From Geodermatophilus sp. DF01-2 (GTDB lineage: Bacteria > Actinomycetota > Actinomycetes > Mycobacteriales > Geodermatophilaceae), in the NCBI RefSeq assembly GCF_004571065.1, contig NZ_SPQN01000002.1:62001-126000 (forward strand): 64,000 nucleotides of DNA, read 5' to 3'. The notes below the pieces were generated by a model, which saw nothing but the letters and a program-made list of their open reading frames with translations, did no database searches and was not told the origin of the DNA. A program made the position numbers and the translations under genes. Shown here one piece after another: positions 45,500-52,524 of this stretch (position 1 is its first letter; each line of letters begins with the position of its first letter).

Positions 45500-45946
45500 T
45501 CAGCGCCGGCGCTCCACGACGAAGACCGGGATCTCCCGGTCGGTGCGGTTCTGGTACTCGGCGTAGGGCGGATAGGCGGCGACGGCGCGCTCCCACCACC
45601 GCCGCTTCTCCTCGCCGGTCACCTCGCGGGCCACGCCGTCCCACGGCTCGGGTCCGTCCTGCACCGTCACCTGGTCCGGGTGGGCCCGCAGGTTGGCCAC
45701 CCATGCCGGGTCCGTGGGCGCCCCACCCTGCGATCCGACCATCGCGTAGGCGCCCTCGTGCGCCACCCGCATGAGCGGCTGCTTGCGCACCTTGCCGCTC
45801 TTGGCGCCCCGGGTGCTGAAGATCGCCACCGGCAGCCCGGTGTCGCGCAGCGTGTTGGCCTCCCCGCCTCCGGTGGCCTCGTAGCGCTCGACCTGCTCGC
45901 GCACCCAGGCCTGGGGGCTCGGCTCGTACTCACCTTCCAACGGCAT
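45500..45946 (-). CDS. Deazaflavin (F420)-dependent nitroreductase-family protein
   Basis: A 148-residue protein of the DDN family: WVREQVERYEATGGGEANTL, then LPVAIFSTRGAKSGKVRKQP, then LMRVAHEGAYAMVGSQGG, then PAWVANLRAHPDQVTVQ. The TRGAKSGKVR stretch binds the F420 phosphate and the N-L-x-x-.P pattern is diagnostic. These split-barrel enzymes use F420H2 to reduce quinones or nitro compounds; the natural substrate here is unknown. Start ATG 45946. Confidence 0.88.
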   Translation of the reverse strand: MPLEGEYEPSPQAWVREQVERYEATGGGEANTLRDTGLPVAIFSTRGAKSGKVRKQPLMRVAHEGAYAMVGSQGGAPTDPAWVANLRAHPDQVTVQDGPEPWDGVAREVTGEEKRRWWERAVAAYPPYAEYQNRTDREIPVFVVERRR

Positions 45947-45964
45947 GACCCGACCGTAGGGGGG

Positions 45965-47209
45965 CTACCGGCGTGCGGCCTCCGGAGCCGTGAAGTCGAT
46001 GGTGTGCGGCACGAAGAAGCTGAGGTTGTCGGTGACCAGCCCGTCGCTCTCCCGGATGCCCAGGCCGGCCGGCTCGCCGTCGACCACCCACGCGCCCAGC
46101 ACCGGGTGGTGCGAGCCGTCGACGCCGGCGAAGTCCGGCAGCGGGGCGAACTCCTGGACGACGAACCCCTCGGTGCCGTAGCGCCCGGGCATGTCGACGG
46201 CGACCTGCCCGTTCCGCACGATCTGCACGTTCGCCCCTTCCCGGCCCCACAGCGGCTTGCGCACGAAGGTGCGCCACGACGAGGGCATCTCGTCGGCGAA
46301 GTAGGCCGGCAGGAGCAGCGGGGAGAGCACCGGGTCCCCGCCGAACAGCTGCCACAGAACCGGCAGCAGCGCCTTGGTGCTCCACAGCATCTTGTAGGCC
46401 GGCTCCACCCAGGTGGTGCCGCCCGGGCGGGCGGCGTCGGCGAGGACGGCGGGGCCGAACTCGTCCTCGAGCAGCCACTCCCAGGGGTAGAGCTTGAAGA
46501 CGACGTCGAGGTGGCGGCCCTGCTGGTCGTAGAAGCGGCCGTCGCCGTCGTCGAGCGCGATGTCCTCGACCACGAGCTCGATCGCCTCGTAGCCGGCCTG
46601 GACGACGGTGTCCATGAGGTACGCGACGGTCATCCGGTCCTCGCCGGAGCGCTCCTCCGACGTCCAGGCCAGGTGCACCCGCGGGCGGACGCCGGTGCGC
46701 CGCTCCCAGCGCAGCAGGTTGCGCTGCCAGGCGGCGACCAGCCGGTCGTGCAGGGCGTTCCACTGGTCGGCGCCCTGCCCGGTGAACAGGTGCCAGTTCC
46801 ACTGGGTGACGGCGGACTCGACCAGCCCGGTCGGGGTGTCGGCGTTGAACTCCAGCAGCTTCGGTGGGCCGGAGCCGTCGTAGCGGAGGTCGAAGCGGCC
46901 GTAGACGCTCGGCGGCTCGGTCTCCCAGGTGCGCCGGATCTCGGGCCGGGCGATCGGCGGGATGCCCATCCGGTCGAACAGGTCGTGCTCGATCACGTGG
47001 TCGCCGGCGGCCACGCACATCTCGAACAGCTGGGCGACCCAGCCCTCCAGCCGCTCGACCTCCTCCATCGGAAAGTCGTAGAACGGCCCCTCGCGCCAGT
47101 AGCTGCGCACCTCACCGCCGGGCAGCTCCGTGCGGTTGTAGACCAGTCCCTGGGCCTCGATCTCGGCCTCCCAGCCGGGGCGGACCACCCCGCCCTCGAC
47201 GCGCCTCAC
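45965..47209 (-). CDS. Glutathionylspermidine synthase-like ATP-grasp protein (YgiC/YjfC type)
   Basis: A 414-residue protein of the GSP_synth family. Key segments are RFDLRYDGSGPPKLLEFNAD, then TPTGLVESAVTQWNWHLF (ATP-grasp acids), FKLYPWEWLLEDEFG, WSTKALLPVLWQLF, and RKPLWGREGANVQIV with the FVVQEFAPLPDF end. The E. coli homologues YgiC and YjfC lack the amidase half of Gss and have an unresolved peptide-amine ligase role. It is downstream of a small lipoprotein gene on the same strand. Start GTG 47209. Confidence 0.85.
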   Translation of the reverse strand: MRRVEGGVVRPGWEAEIEAQGLVYNRTELPGGEVRSYWREGPFYDFPMEEVERLEGWVAQLFEMCVAAGDHVIEHDLFDRMGIPPIARPEIRRTWETEPPSVYGRFDLRYDGSGPPKLLEFNADTPTGLVESAVTQWNWHLFTGQGADQWNALHDRLVAAWQRNLLRWERRTGVRPRVHLAWTSEERSGEDRMTVAYLMDTVVQAGYEAIELVVEDIALDDGDGRFYDQQGRHLDVVFKLYPWEWLLEDEFGPAVLADAARPGGTTWVEPAYKMLWSTKALLPVLWQLFGGDPVLSPLLLPAYFADEMPSSWRTFVRKPLWGREGANVQIVRNGQVAVDMPGRYGTEGFVVQEFAPLPDFAGVDGSHHPVLGAWVVDGEPAGLGIRESDGLVTDNLSFFVPHTIDFTAPEAARR

Positions 47210-47231
47210 CCGCGGTCACCTCCGCGACCCG

Positions 47232-47288
47232 CGAGACCTGCGAACTCGTGGCGATCGGGCCCTGATGGCCACGAGTTCGCAGGTCTCG
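47232..47288. repeat. Perfect 21 bp inverted repeat between the lipoprotein and synthase genes
   Basis: Arms 47232-47252 and 47268-47288 are exact reverse complements (cgagacctgcgaactcgt + ggc) with a 15-base loop. It follows the lipoprotein stop by 15 bases and precedes the synthase start by 22, so it could be a terminator, an attenuator or a mobile palindrome. Confidence 0.85.
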
Positions 47289-47303
47289 GCGGAGGGGCGG
47301 ACA

Positions 47304-47696
47304 TCAGCCGCCGGCGGTGCCGACGCGGCCACCGAGGCCCGAGCCGATGCCGCCGGTGACCCGCGTGCCGGCGTCGACCCGGCCGGTCGGGGGCAGTCCG
47401 GCGCGCTGGCGGGCGGCGGTGTCGGCGGGGTTGATCCGGGTGCCCCCGCTGGGCAGCACGGTGCCGACCGGCAGGCCGGGGCGGAAGGCGCCCAGGTAGA
47501 GGAAGAAGAGCCCGGGACCGCGGTAGTCGTCGTCGCAGAAGTCCTCGTCGACGATCTCGCCGTCCTCGTTCGTGCAGTAGGCGACCTGCTCCTGCTCGTC
47601 GTCCTCCCCGGTGCCACACCCGGCGAGGAAGCCGGTGGCCGCGGTCGCCAGCACCGTCGTCGTCAGGGCGCTGCGGACGCGGTTGGAGACCGCCAT
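47304..47696 (-). CDS. Small secreted lipoprotein next to a glutathionylspermidine synthase-like gene
   Basis: A 130-residue protein. Signal peptide VRSALTTTVLATAATGFLAG, lipobox LAGC with Cys27. The mature part has a cysteine/acid cluster (EQEQVAYCTNEDGEIVDEDF, then CDDDYRGPG), an aromatic stretch LFFLYLGAFRPGLPVGTVLP and a Gly-rich end (TGGIGSGLGGRVG). GGAGG precedes ATG 47696. The pairing recalls E. coli ygiB-ygiC, where the lipoprotein YgiB precedes YgiC; similarity in sequence is not claimed. Function unknown. Confidence 0.75.
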   Translation of the reverse strand: MAVSNRVRSALTTTVLATAATGFLAGCGTGEDDEQEQVAYCTNEDGEIVDEDFCDDDYRGPGLFFLYLGAFRPGLPVGTVLPSGGTRINPADTAARQRAGLPPTGRVDAGTRVTGGIGSGLGGRVGTAGG

Positions 47697-47838
47697 GCGT
47701 CCTCCCGGGTCGAGGGGCGTGTCGACCGACCCTAGAGCGCCGGGCGCCCGGGGCGGTCCCGGCCCGGCGCCCGAGCGCCGGATCCGGCCGCAGCCAGTAC
47801 CGTTCGGACGCCAGGCCCGTATCCGTGGGAAGGCGCCG

Positions 47839-47986
47839 ATGTCCGCTCGGCGACCACCCGAGATCGCCCAGGTGGCCAGCGAGACCGGCGCAGGACGGCT
47901 TCACCACGGTCCTGGCCGCGGCCGGTGACGCGGTCGAGGCGCGGTTCGCGATGTCCGACGTCGACCGGGAGGTCTTCGGATCATGA
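47839..47986 (+). pseudogene. Possible frameshifted small gene
   Basis: An ATG at 47839 after a good GGAAGG starts SARRPPEIAQVASETGAG, then the frame runs to an early TGA. In the next frame the sequence continues QDGFTTVLAAAGDAVEARFA, then MSDVDREVFGS and stop at 47984-47986. Together this would be a helical protein of about 50 residues with one frameshift. No family recognised. The rest of the 47697-48080 gap shows nothing. Confidence 0.35.
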
Positions 47987-48080
47987 GGTCCAGCGAGGGC
48001 GCCGGCCTCGGCACGTCGAGCGTCCGGGACCGCCGCGGGGGCGGGCTCGAGGGGGCCGGAGGCTCACGATCGGGCCGAGG

Positions 48081-48860
48081 ATGAGCGACTTCCTGCGCGT
48101 GGACACCGACGGTGCGGTCGCCGTCCTCACCATCGACCGGCCCGAGAAGCGCAACTCCATGACGGCGGGCATGTGGGCGGCGCTGCCCGAAGCGCTCGCC
48201 GGCCCCGCCGGCGACCCCGCCGTCCGGGTGCTCGTGGTGACCGGGGCGGGCGCGAGCTTCTGCGCCGGCGCCGACATCGCGGACCTGCTCGGCGGCCCCG
48301 ACCGCGAGGACCCGATGGCGGCGCTGCGCCGGGACAACCTCGCCGCCCAGGCGGCGCTGCGGGAGTTCCCGAAGCCGACGATCGCGATGATCCGCGGCCA
48401 CTGCATCGGCGGCGGGGTGGAGCTGGCCACCTGCTGCGACCTGCGGGTCACCGACCCGACCGGCGTCTTCGGCGTGACGCCGGCGAAGGTCGGCATCGTC
48501 TACACGCCCGAGTCGACCAAGGCGCTGCTGGACCTCGTCGGACCCGGGATGACGAGGTACCTGCTCTTCAGCGGCGAGCTGGTCGACGCACCGATCGCGC
48601 TGCGCGCCGGCCTGGTCGACCGGCTGGTCGACGCGGCGGACCTGGAGGACGAGGCGCACCGCCTCGCCGGGGTGCTCGCCTCGCGCTCGGCGCTCACCCA
48701 GCGGGCGGCGAAGGAGATCGTGGCCGCGCTGGGCGCCGGGCGGGACGGACAGGCCGAGGCCGGCCGCTGGTACCGGGAGACGATCGCCGCTGGCGAGCTG
48801 GCCGAGGGCGTCGCCGCGTTCGCCGAGCGCCGTCCGCCGCGCTTTCCCTGGACCGGCTGA
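48081..48860 (+). CDS. Enoyl-CoA hydratase/isomerase family protein
   Basis: A 259-residue crotonase-fold protein. VAVLTIDRPEKRNSMTAGMW (13-32) and GAGASFCAGADIADL (the CoA oxyanion loop) are followed by KPTIAMIRGHCIGGGVELAT with the second oxyanion Gly and DLRVTDPTGVFGVTPAKVGI. The two catalytic Glu positions of true hydratases are not both evident (ECH usually has E at 144 and 164), so isomerase or another crotonase activity is equally possible. Start ATG 48081 has no strong Shine-Dalgarno (gccgagg). Confidence 0.88.
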   Translation: MSDFLRVDTDGAVAVLTIDRPEKRNSMTAGMWAALPEALAGPAGDPAVRVLVVTGAGASFCAGADIADLLGGPDREDPMAALRRDNLAAQAALREFPKPTIAMIRGHCIGGGVELATCCDLRVTDPTGVFGVTPAKVGIVYTPESTKALLDLVGPGMTRYLLFSGELVDAPIALRAGLVDRLVDAADLEDEAHRLAGVLASRSALTQRAAKEIVAALGAGRDGQAEAGRWYRETIAAGELAEGVAAFAERRPPRFPWTG

Positions 48861-48861
48861 C

Positions 48862-48938
48862 GAAGGACCCCCTGTTGGCGAAGGACCCCCCTCGCAGGGT
48901 CGGGGACGCCCGGGAGGAGGCCGGGAGGGCGTCCTCCT
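48862..48938. repeat. Dispersed GC-rich intergenic repeat, copy 12
   Basis: Fills the gap between convergent stops 48860 and 48939. Reads gaaggaccccctgttggcga, then aggacccccctcgcagggt, and ggccgggagggcgtcctcct. Confidence 0.6.
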
Positions 48939-49778
48939 TCAGGCGACGGCAGCCCGCTCGTCGGCCTCCACCGCGGCGTTCCACTCCGCCTTCTCGGCGC
49001 GCCAGCCCTCGTCGGTGCGGCCCAGCCGCCAGTAGCCGGACGCCGAGAGCCGCTCGCGCGGCACCAGTCGCTCGGCCCGCAGGAACCGGCGCAGCTCCCG
49101 CACGGAGCCGGCCTCCCCGTGGACGAAGGCGTGCACCGAGCCGGCGGGCAGCGCGGCCTCGCGGACGGCGGCGACGAGGGCCTCGCCCGGCAACCCGGCG
49201 CGGTGCACCCAGGTCAGCTCCACGCCCGGCGGCACCGCGAGCGGTTGCTCCTCGGCGGCGTCGGCGACCTCGACGAACACCCGCGCCACCACCCCGGCGG
49301 GCAGGCGGTCGAGCGAGGCGGCGATCGCCGGGAGCGCGGTCTCGTCGCCGGCCAGCAGATGCCAGTCGACGTCCCCGCTCGGCGCGTAGGCCCCCCCGGG
49401 GCCCAGCAGCTGCACCAGGTCGCCCGGTCGCGCGGCGACCGCCCAGGGGCCGGCCAGCCCCTCGTCGCCGTGGACGACCACGTCGATGACGAGCTCCCCG
49501 GCCACGGCGTCCCAGGCCCGGACGGTGTAGGTGCGCAGGCACGGCCACAGCTCCCGGGGATGCTCGGCCTGCACCGCCTCCATGTCGAACGGCGCGGCGT
49601 ACGGAGCGCCGGACGGCGGCAGCACGAGCTTGACGTAGGCGTCGGTGAACGCGGAGGTGAAGCCGGCCAGGCCCTTCCCGCCGAGCACCACGCGGACCAG
49701 GTGGGGAGTCGGCCGGGAGGTGCGCAGCACGGTGGCCAGCCAGGGGCTGCGCGGGCGGCGCGGGGCCTGGTCGGCCAT
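48939..49778 (-). CDS. Siderophore-interacting protein (FAD ferric-siderophore reductase, ViuB-like)
   Basis: A 279-residue protein. The FAD-binding barrel has LRTYTVRAWDAVAGELVIDV (R-x-Y-T/S) with DEGLAGPWAVAARPGDLVQL; the C-terminal NAD(P)H region has DWHLLAGDETALPAIAASLD and HAFVHGEAGSVRELRRFL. It releases iron from imported ferric siderophores by reduction in the cytoplasm, so it complements the ABC operon 3.7 kb away. Start ATG 49778. An iron box lies 28 bp upstream. Confidence 0.92.
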   Translation of the reverse strand: MADQAPRRPRSPWLATVLRTSRPTPHLVRVVLGGKGLAGFTSAFTDAYVKLVLPPSGAPYAAPFDMEAVQAEHPRELWPCLRTYTVRAWDAVAGELVIDVVVHGDEGLAGPWAVAARPGDLVQLLGPGGAYAPSGDVDWHLLAGDETALPAIAASLDRLPAGVVARVFVEVADAAEEQPLAVPPGVELTWVHRAGLPGEALVAAVREAALPAGSVHAFVHGEAGSVRELRRFLRAERLVPRERLSASGYWRLGRTDEGWRAEKAEWNAAVEADERAAVA

Positions 49779-49805
49779 GGCGGAACTCCTCGACTCGGAC
49801 GGCAG

Positions 49806-49824
49806 AGAGGAAAGCCTGACCTTA
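49806..49824. promoter_or_regulatory. DtxR/IdeR-type iron box upstream of the siderophore-interacting protein gene
   Basis: On the reverse strand TAAGGTCAGGCTTTCCTCT matches about 13 of 19 positions of the DtxR/IdeR consensus, with the left half TAAGGTCAGGCT strong and the right half weak. Position just ahead of a siderophore-iron reductase supports iron control. The rest of the 49779-50087 gap shows no gene; the last bases hold the gaggagga Shine-Dalgarno of the next gene. Confidence 0.6.
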
Positions 49825-50087
49825 GTCCGCCGTGTCCGGACGGAGGCCGCCGCCGGCACCCGGGAGCTCACGTCGTCTCCCGCCCGGGCGTTCGTACCGG
49901 TTTCTGCTGCGATGCCGCCCACCCCTCCGGCGACGCGACACGACGATTCGGCACCCGTACCGCCCGCGCTCCCGTGGCCCCCGGCGCACGCGCACACGGG
50001 TCCGGGACGGCCGTCCGCGGGGCATGTGTGGGTGATCGTTTGATGGGTACCGCCCGGTCCGACCATGACGTTTGCCGAGGAGGAACG

Positions 50088-50903
50088 ATGACTCACTCCA
50101 TCGACACCCCGTTCCCGCCGCCGCCCTCCCCCGGCACCGGCGCCACGAGCGGGACCACGACCGCCCGGACGACGGACTCCCCGTCGACGGGTGACGTCGC
50201 CAAGGGCGAGGCCCGCAACGTGGGCCAGACCGCGAAGGAGGCGGGCAACCAGGTCGCCTCGACCGCCACCGACCAGGCCAAGGGGGTCGCCCAGGAGACC
50301 AAGCAGCAGGCGCAGGACCTGGTCCAACAGGGCCGCACCCAGCTGCGCGAGCAGGCCGTCTCCCAGCAGCAGAAGGCCGCCGAGGGCCTGCAGGGCCTGG
50401 CCTCCCAGCTGCGCGGCATGGTGGAGGGCAACGAGCCCGCCCCGGGCCCGGCCCGCGACCTGCTCGAGCAGGCCACCGGCAAGGTCGAGGAGTTCGCCGG
50501 CTGGCTGCAGAACCGCGAGCCGGCCGATCTGCTCGACGAGGTCCGCTCCTTCGCCCGCCGCAAGCCCGGCACGTTCCTCCTGGGCGCCGCCCTCGCCGGC
50601 GTCGTCGCCGGCCGGCTCACCAGCGGGGTGAAGGCCGCACACAGCGACTCCGGCTCCTCGAACACGGGCGGGCAGTACCGGGACAGCTACGCGCAGACCA
50701 ACTACGTCGACCCGGCGCCGGCCTACTCCGGCTACGGCGAGACGAGCACCGGCTACAGCGGCACGGGCACCACGAACACCACCGCCGGCGCTCCGGTCCC
50801 GCCGCCGCCGTACGGCACGGTGCCGCGCGCGGGCGCCGCCGTTCCGCCGACCACCCCGGCCGGCTGGGACGACCCGGCCCGCCGGCCCGGTCAGGGGGTC
50901 TGA
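50088..50903 (+). CDS. Gln/Ala-rich helical membrane-associated protein (first of three envelope genes)
   Basis: A 271-residue protein. Residues 35-115 form a long hydrophilic helical stretch of repeating A/K/Q/E units (GQTAKEAGNQVASTATDQAK, QETKQQAQDLVQQGRTQLRE) like apolipoprotein or LEA proteins. The middle (NREPADLLDEVRSFARRKPG) leads to a hydrophobic segment FLLGAALAGVVAGRLTSGV near 165-185. The C-terminus is Tyr/Gly/Pro-rich and disordered. GAGGAGG precedes ATG 50088. The operon with a holin-like protein and a DUF3618 protein is typical of actinobacteria and is thought to concern envelope or desiccation stress, which is inference. Confidence 0.8.
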   Translation: MTHSIDTPFPPPPSPGTGATSGTTTARTTDSPSTGDVAKGEARNVGQTAKEAGNQVASTATDQAKGVAQETKQQAQDLVQQGRTQLREQAVSQQQKAAEGLQGLASQLRGMVEGNEPAPGPARDLLEQATGKVEEFAGWLQNREPADLLDEVRSFARRKPGTFLLGAALAGVVAGRLTSGVKAAHSDSGSSNTGGQYRDSYAQTNYVDPAPAYSGYGETSTGYSGTGTTNTTAGAPVPPPPYGTVPRAGAAVPPTTPAGWDDPARRPGQGV

Positions 50904-50906
50904 GCG

Positions 50907-51443
50907 ATGAGCTCTCCCTACTCCGGCGCGACGCCGGTCGGATCGCCCCAGGGCCAGCCGGACCCGTACGGCCAGGGCAACTACGCCGTCGCTCCCGACC
51001 AGGACCAGACCTACAACGAGCACAGCGGCGCCATGGGCACCCCCACGACCGCCACCGGCCGCCCCGACATCGAGGGCGCGTCGGTGGGGCAGCTCTTCGG
51101 TGAGCTCGCCAAGGACCTCTCCACCCTGATGCGCCAGGAGGTCGCCCTGGCCAAGGCCGAGCTCCAGGCCGAGGCCAAGAAGGCCGGCAAGGGCGCAGGC
51201 ATGCTGGGCGCAGCCGGCTTCGCCGGCTACATGGTGCTGCTGTTCCTCTCCTTCGCCCTGTACGCGGCCCTGGCCAACCTCATGGACGCAGGCTGGTCGG
51301 CACTGATCGTCGCGATCCTGTGGGGCGTCATCGGCGCGGTCGCCTTCTCCGTGGGCAAGAAGAAACTGCAGCAGGTGAACCCCAAGCCCGAACGCACCGT
51401 GGACTCCCTGCAGGAGGTCCCCGGCGCCCTCAAGCCCCACTGA
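50907..51443 (+). CDS. Holin-like membrane protein (DUF1469, phage holin superfamily III)
   Basis: A 178-residue protein. After a disordered, Tyr/Gln/Pro-rich N-terminus, residues 60-105 form an amphipathic helix (ELAKDLSTLMRQEVALAKAE, LQAEAKKAGKGAG) typical of DUF1469, then two helices (MLGAAGFAGYMVLLFLSFAL and WSALIVAILWGVIGAVAFSV). Despite the name, such chromosomal copies are not phage holins. It is three bases downstream of the previous gene, so they are co-translated. Confidence 0.85.
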   Translation: MSSPYSGATPVGSPQGQPDPYGQGNYAVAPDQDQTYNEHSGAMGTPTTATGRPDIEGASVGQLFGELAKDLSTLMRQEVALAKAELQAEAKKAGKGAGMLGAAGFAGYMVLLFLSFALYAALANLMDAGWSALIVAILWGVIGAVAFSVGKKKLQQVNPKPERTVDSLQEVPGALKPH

Positions 51444-51484
51444 CCCGCGGCCCTGCGGCCCTCTCAGACATCGGAGTACGGAAC

Positions 51485-52153
51485 ATGACCACGAGCAACG
51501 ACCCCGAGGCCATCCGGCGGCAGATCGAGCAGACCCAGCGCGAGCTGAGCTACGACGTCGACGCCCTCAACGAGAAGGTGAACCCGTCCCGCGTGATGGA
51601 CCGGCGGGTCAGCGCGGCCAAGGGGCGCTTCGGCCGAGCGCGGGATCGGGTGATGGGCAGCGCCCAGGACACCCGGTCGTCGGCCCAGTACCGCACGCAG
51701 AACGCCGCCGGCACCGTGCAGGGCAAGGCGCACGGCGCCGCCGAGTCCGTGCAGGGTGCCGCGCAATCCGCGGCACAGACGGTGCAGCAGGCCCCGGACA
51801 CCATCACCCGGCAGACCCAGGGCAACCCGATGGCCGCCGGCCTCATCGCCTTCGGCGTCGGCTGGCTGGTCTCCAGCCTCATGCCGGCGTCGGAGAGGGA
51901 GCGGCAGCTGGCCCAGCAGGCCGAGTCCGCCGTCCGCGAGCACAAGGACGAGCTCCTCGCCCCGGCCAAGCAGGCGGCGCAGGAGATGCGGGAGGAGCTC
52001 CAGCCCGCCGCCGAGCAGGCGGTCCAGGAGGTCAAGTCCAGCGCGCAGGACGCCACCCAGACCGTCAAGGACGAGAGCCAGTCCGCGAAGCAGGACGTCC
52101 AGGGTCAGGCCCAGCAGTCCCGCCAGACGGTGCAGAGCCAGTCCGGCAGCTGA
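51485..52153 (+). CDS. DUF3618-domain protein with long Gln/Ala helical tail
   Basis: A 222-residue protein. DUF3618: PEAIRRQIEQTQRELSYDVD, then ALNEKVNPSRVMDRRV (8-45). Repeated A/Q/T helices follow (AESVQGAAQSAAQTVQQAP), then one membrane-like segment NPMAAGLIAFGVGWLVSSLM near 115-134, then another coiled A/K/E/Q tail. It is the last gene of the three-gene unit, followed by a perfect terminator hairpin. A 76-residue relative of the DUF3618 part is encoded at 7798. Function not established. Confidence 0.83.
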   Translation: MTTSNDPEAIRRQIEQTQRELSYDVDALNEKVNPSRVMDRRVSAAKGRFGRARDRVMGSAQDTRSSAQYRTQNAAGTVQGKAHGAAESVQGAAQSAAQTVQQAPDTITRQTQGNPMAAGLIAFGVGWLVSSLMPASERERQLAQQAESAVREHKDELLAPAKQAAQEMREELQPAAEQAVQEVKSSAQDATQTVKDESQSAKQDVQGQAQQSRQTVQSQSGS

Positions 52154-52154
52154 A

Positions 52155-52212
52155 GAAGGGCCTCCCTGCCCCCACCGCTCGCAGGCTCGCGGCGGGACCC
52201 CACAGGGAGGCC
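52155..52212. repeat. Dispersed GC-rich intergenic repeat, copy 13
   Basis: Follows the DUF3618 stop: gaagaagggcctccctgccc, then ccaccgctcgcaggctcgcg, then gcgggaccccacaggga. Confidence 0.6.
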
Positions 52213-52225
52213 GCTGCGCCCCTCA

Positions 52226-52260
52226 CCGCGCCCCGCCGGGTCCGTCCCGGCGGGGCGCGG
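52226..52260 (+). terminator. Perfect 15 bp GC hairpin after the envelope operon
   Basis: Arms ccgcgccccgccggg and cccggcggggcgcgg with a 5-base loop (tccgt). Confidence 0.75.
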
Positions 52261-52377
52261 TGCTGTGTGCGGCCGGTTCCCCTGTTGGGGTGAGGTCGGG
52301 GCTCCCGCGCTGCAGAGCGGAGCAGGCAACGCCGAAGTCGTGCGGGACGACGCCGCCGCAGCGAGGGAGCCCCGACC

Positions 52378-52524
52378 GTGCCGACCGCCCCGCCGCGCGT
52401 CCTGGTCGCCGACGACGTGGCGCGCGGGCTCGTCGCCGGCGCGGAGGCCCACCTGGCCAAGCCCTTCTCGGTCGCCGGGCTGGCCGTCCGGGTGCGCGAG
52501 CTGGCCACCGGGGCGACGCGATGA
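52378..52524 (+). pseudogene. Internally deleted response-regulator receiver (48 residues)
   Basis: GTG 52378 after a GAGGGAG starts PTAPPRVLVADD, the first strand and acidic pair of a receiver domain. It jumps directly to VAGAEAHLAKPFSVAGLAVR, the last strand with the conserved Lys-Pro, and ends VRELATGATR. The central part with the phospho-accepting Asp is missing (about 75 residues), yet the frame stays open. The TGA overlaps the kinase ATG (ATGA), so it still could couple translation. It is either a dead regulator or a micro-protein leader of the kinase gene. Confidence 0.7.

Noticed and set aside
50030-50060. A SigB-type promoter (gttt...gggtac) before the envelope operon
   Set aside because: The two elements are only a few bases apart here, not the 14-16 expected.
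48939-51440. An 833-codon reverse frame joining the siderophore-interacting protein with the region upstream
   Set aside because: Only the last 279 codons match the family. The rest is antisense to the envelope operon and crosses the iron box.
50907-51443. A prophage holin
   Set aside because: DUF1469 proteins are common chromosomal membrane proteins in actinobacteria; no lysin or other phage genes are nearby.
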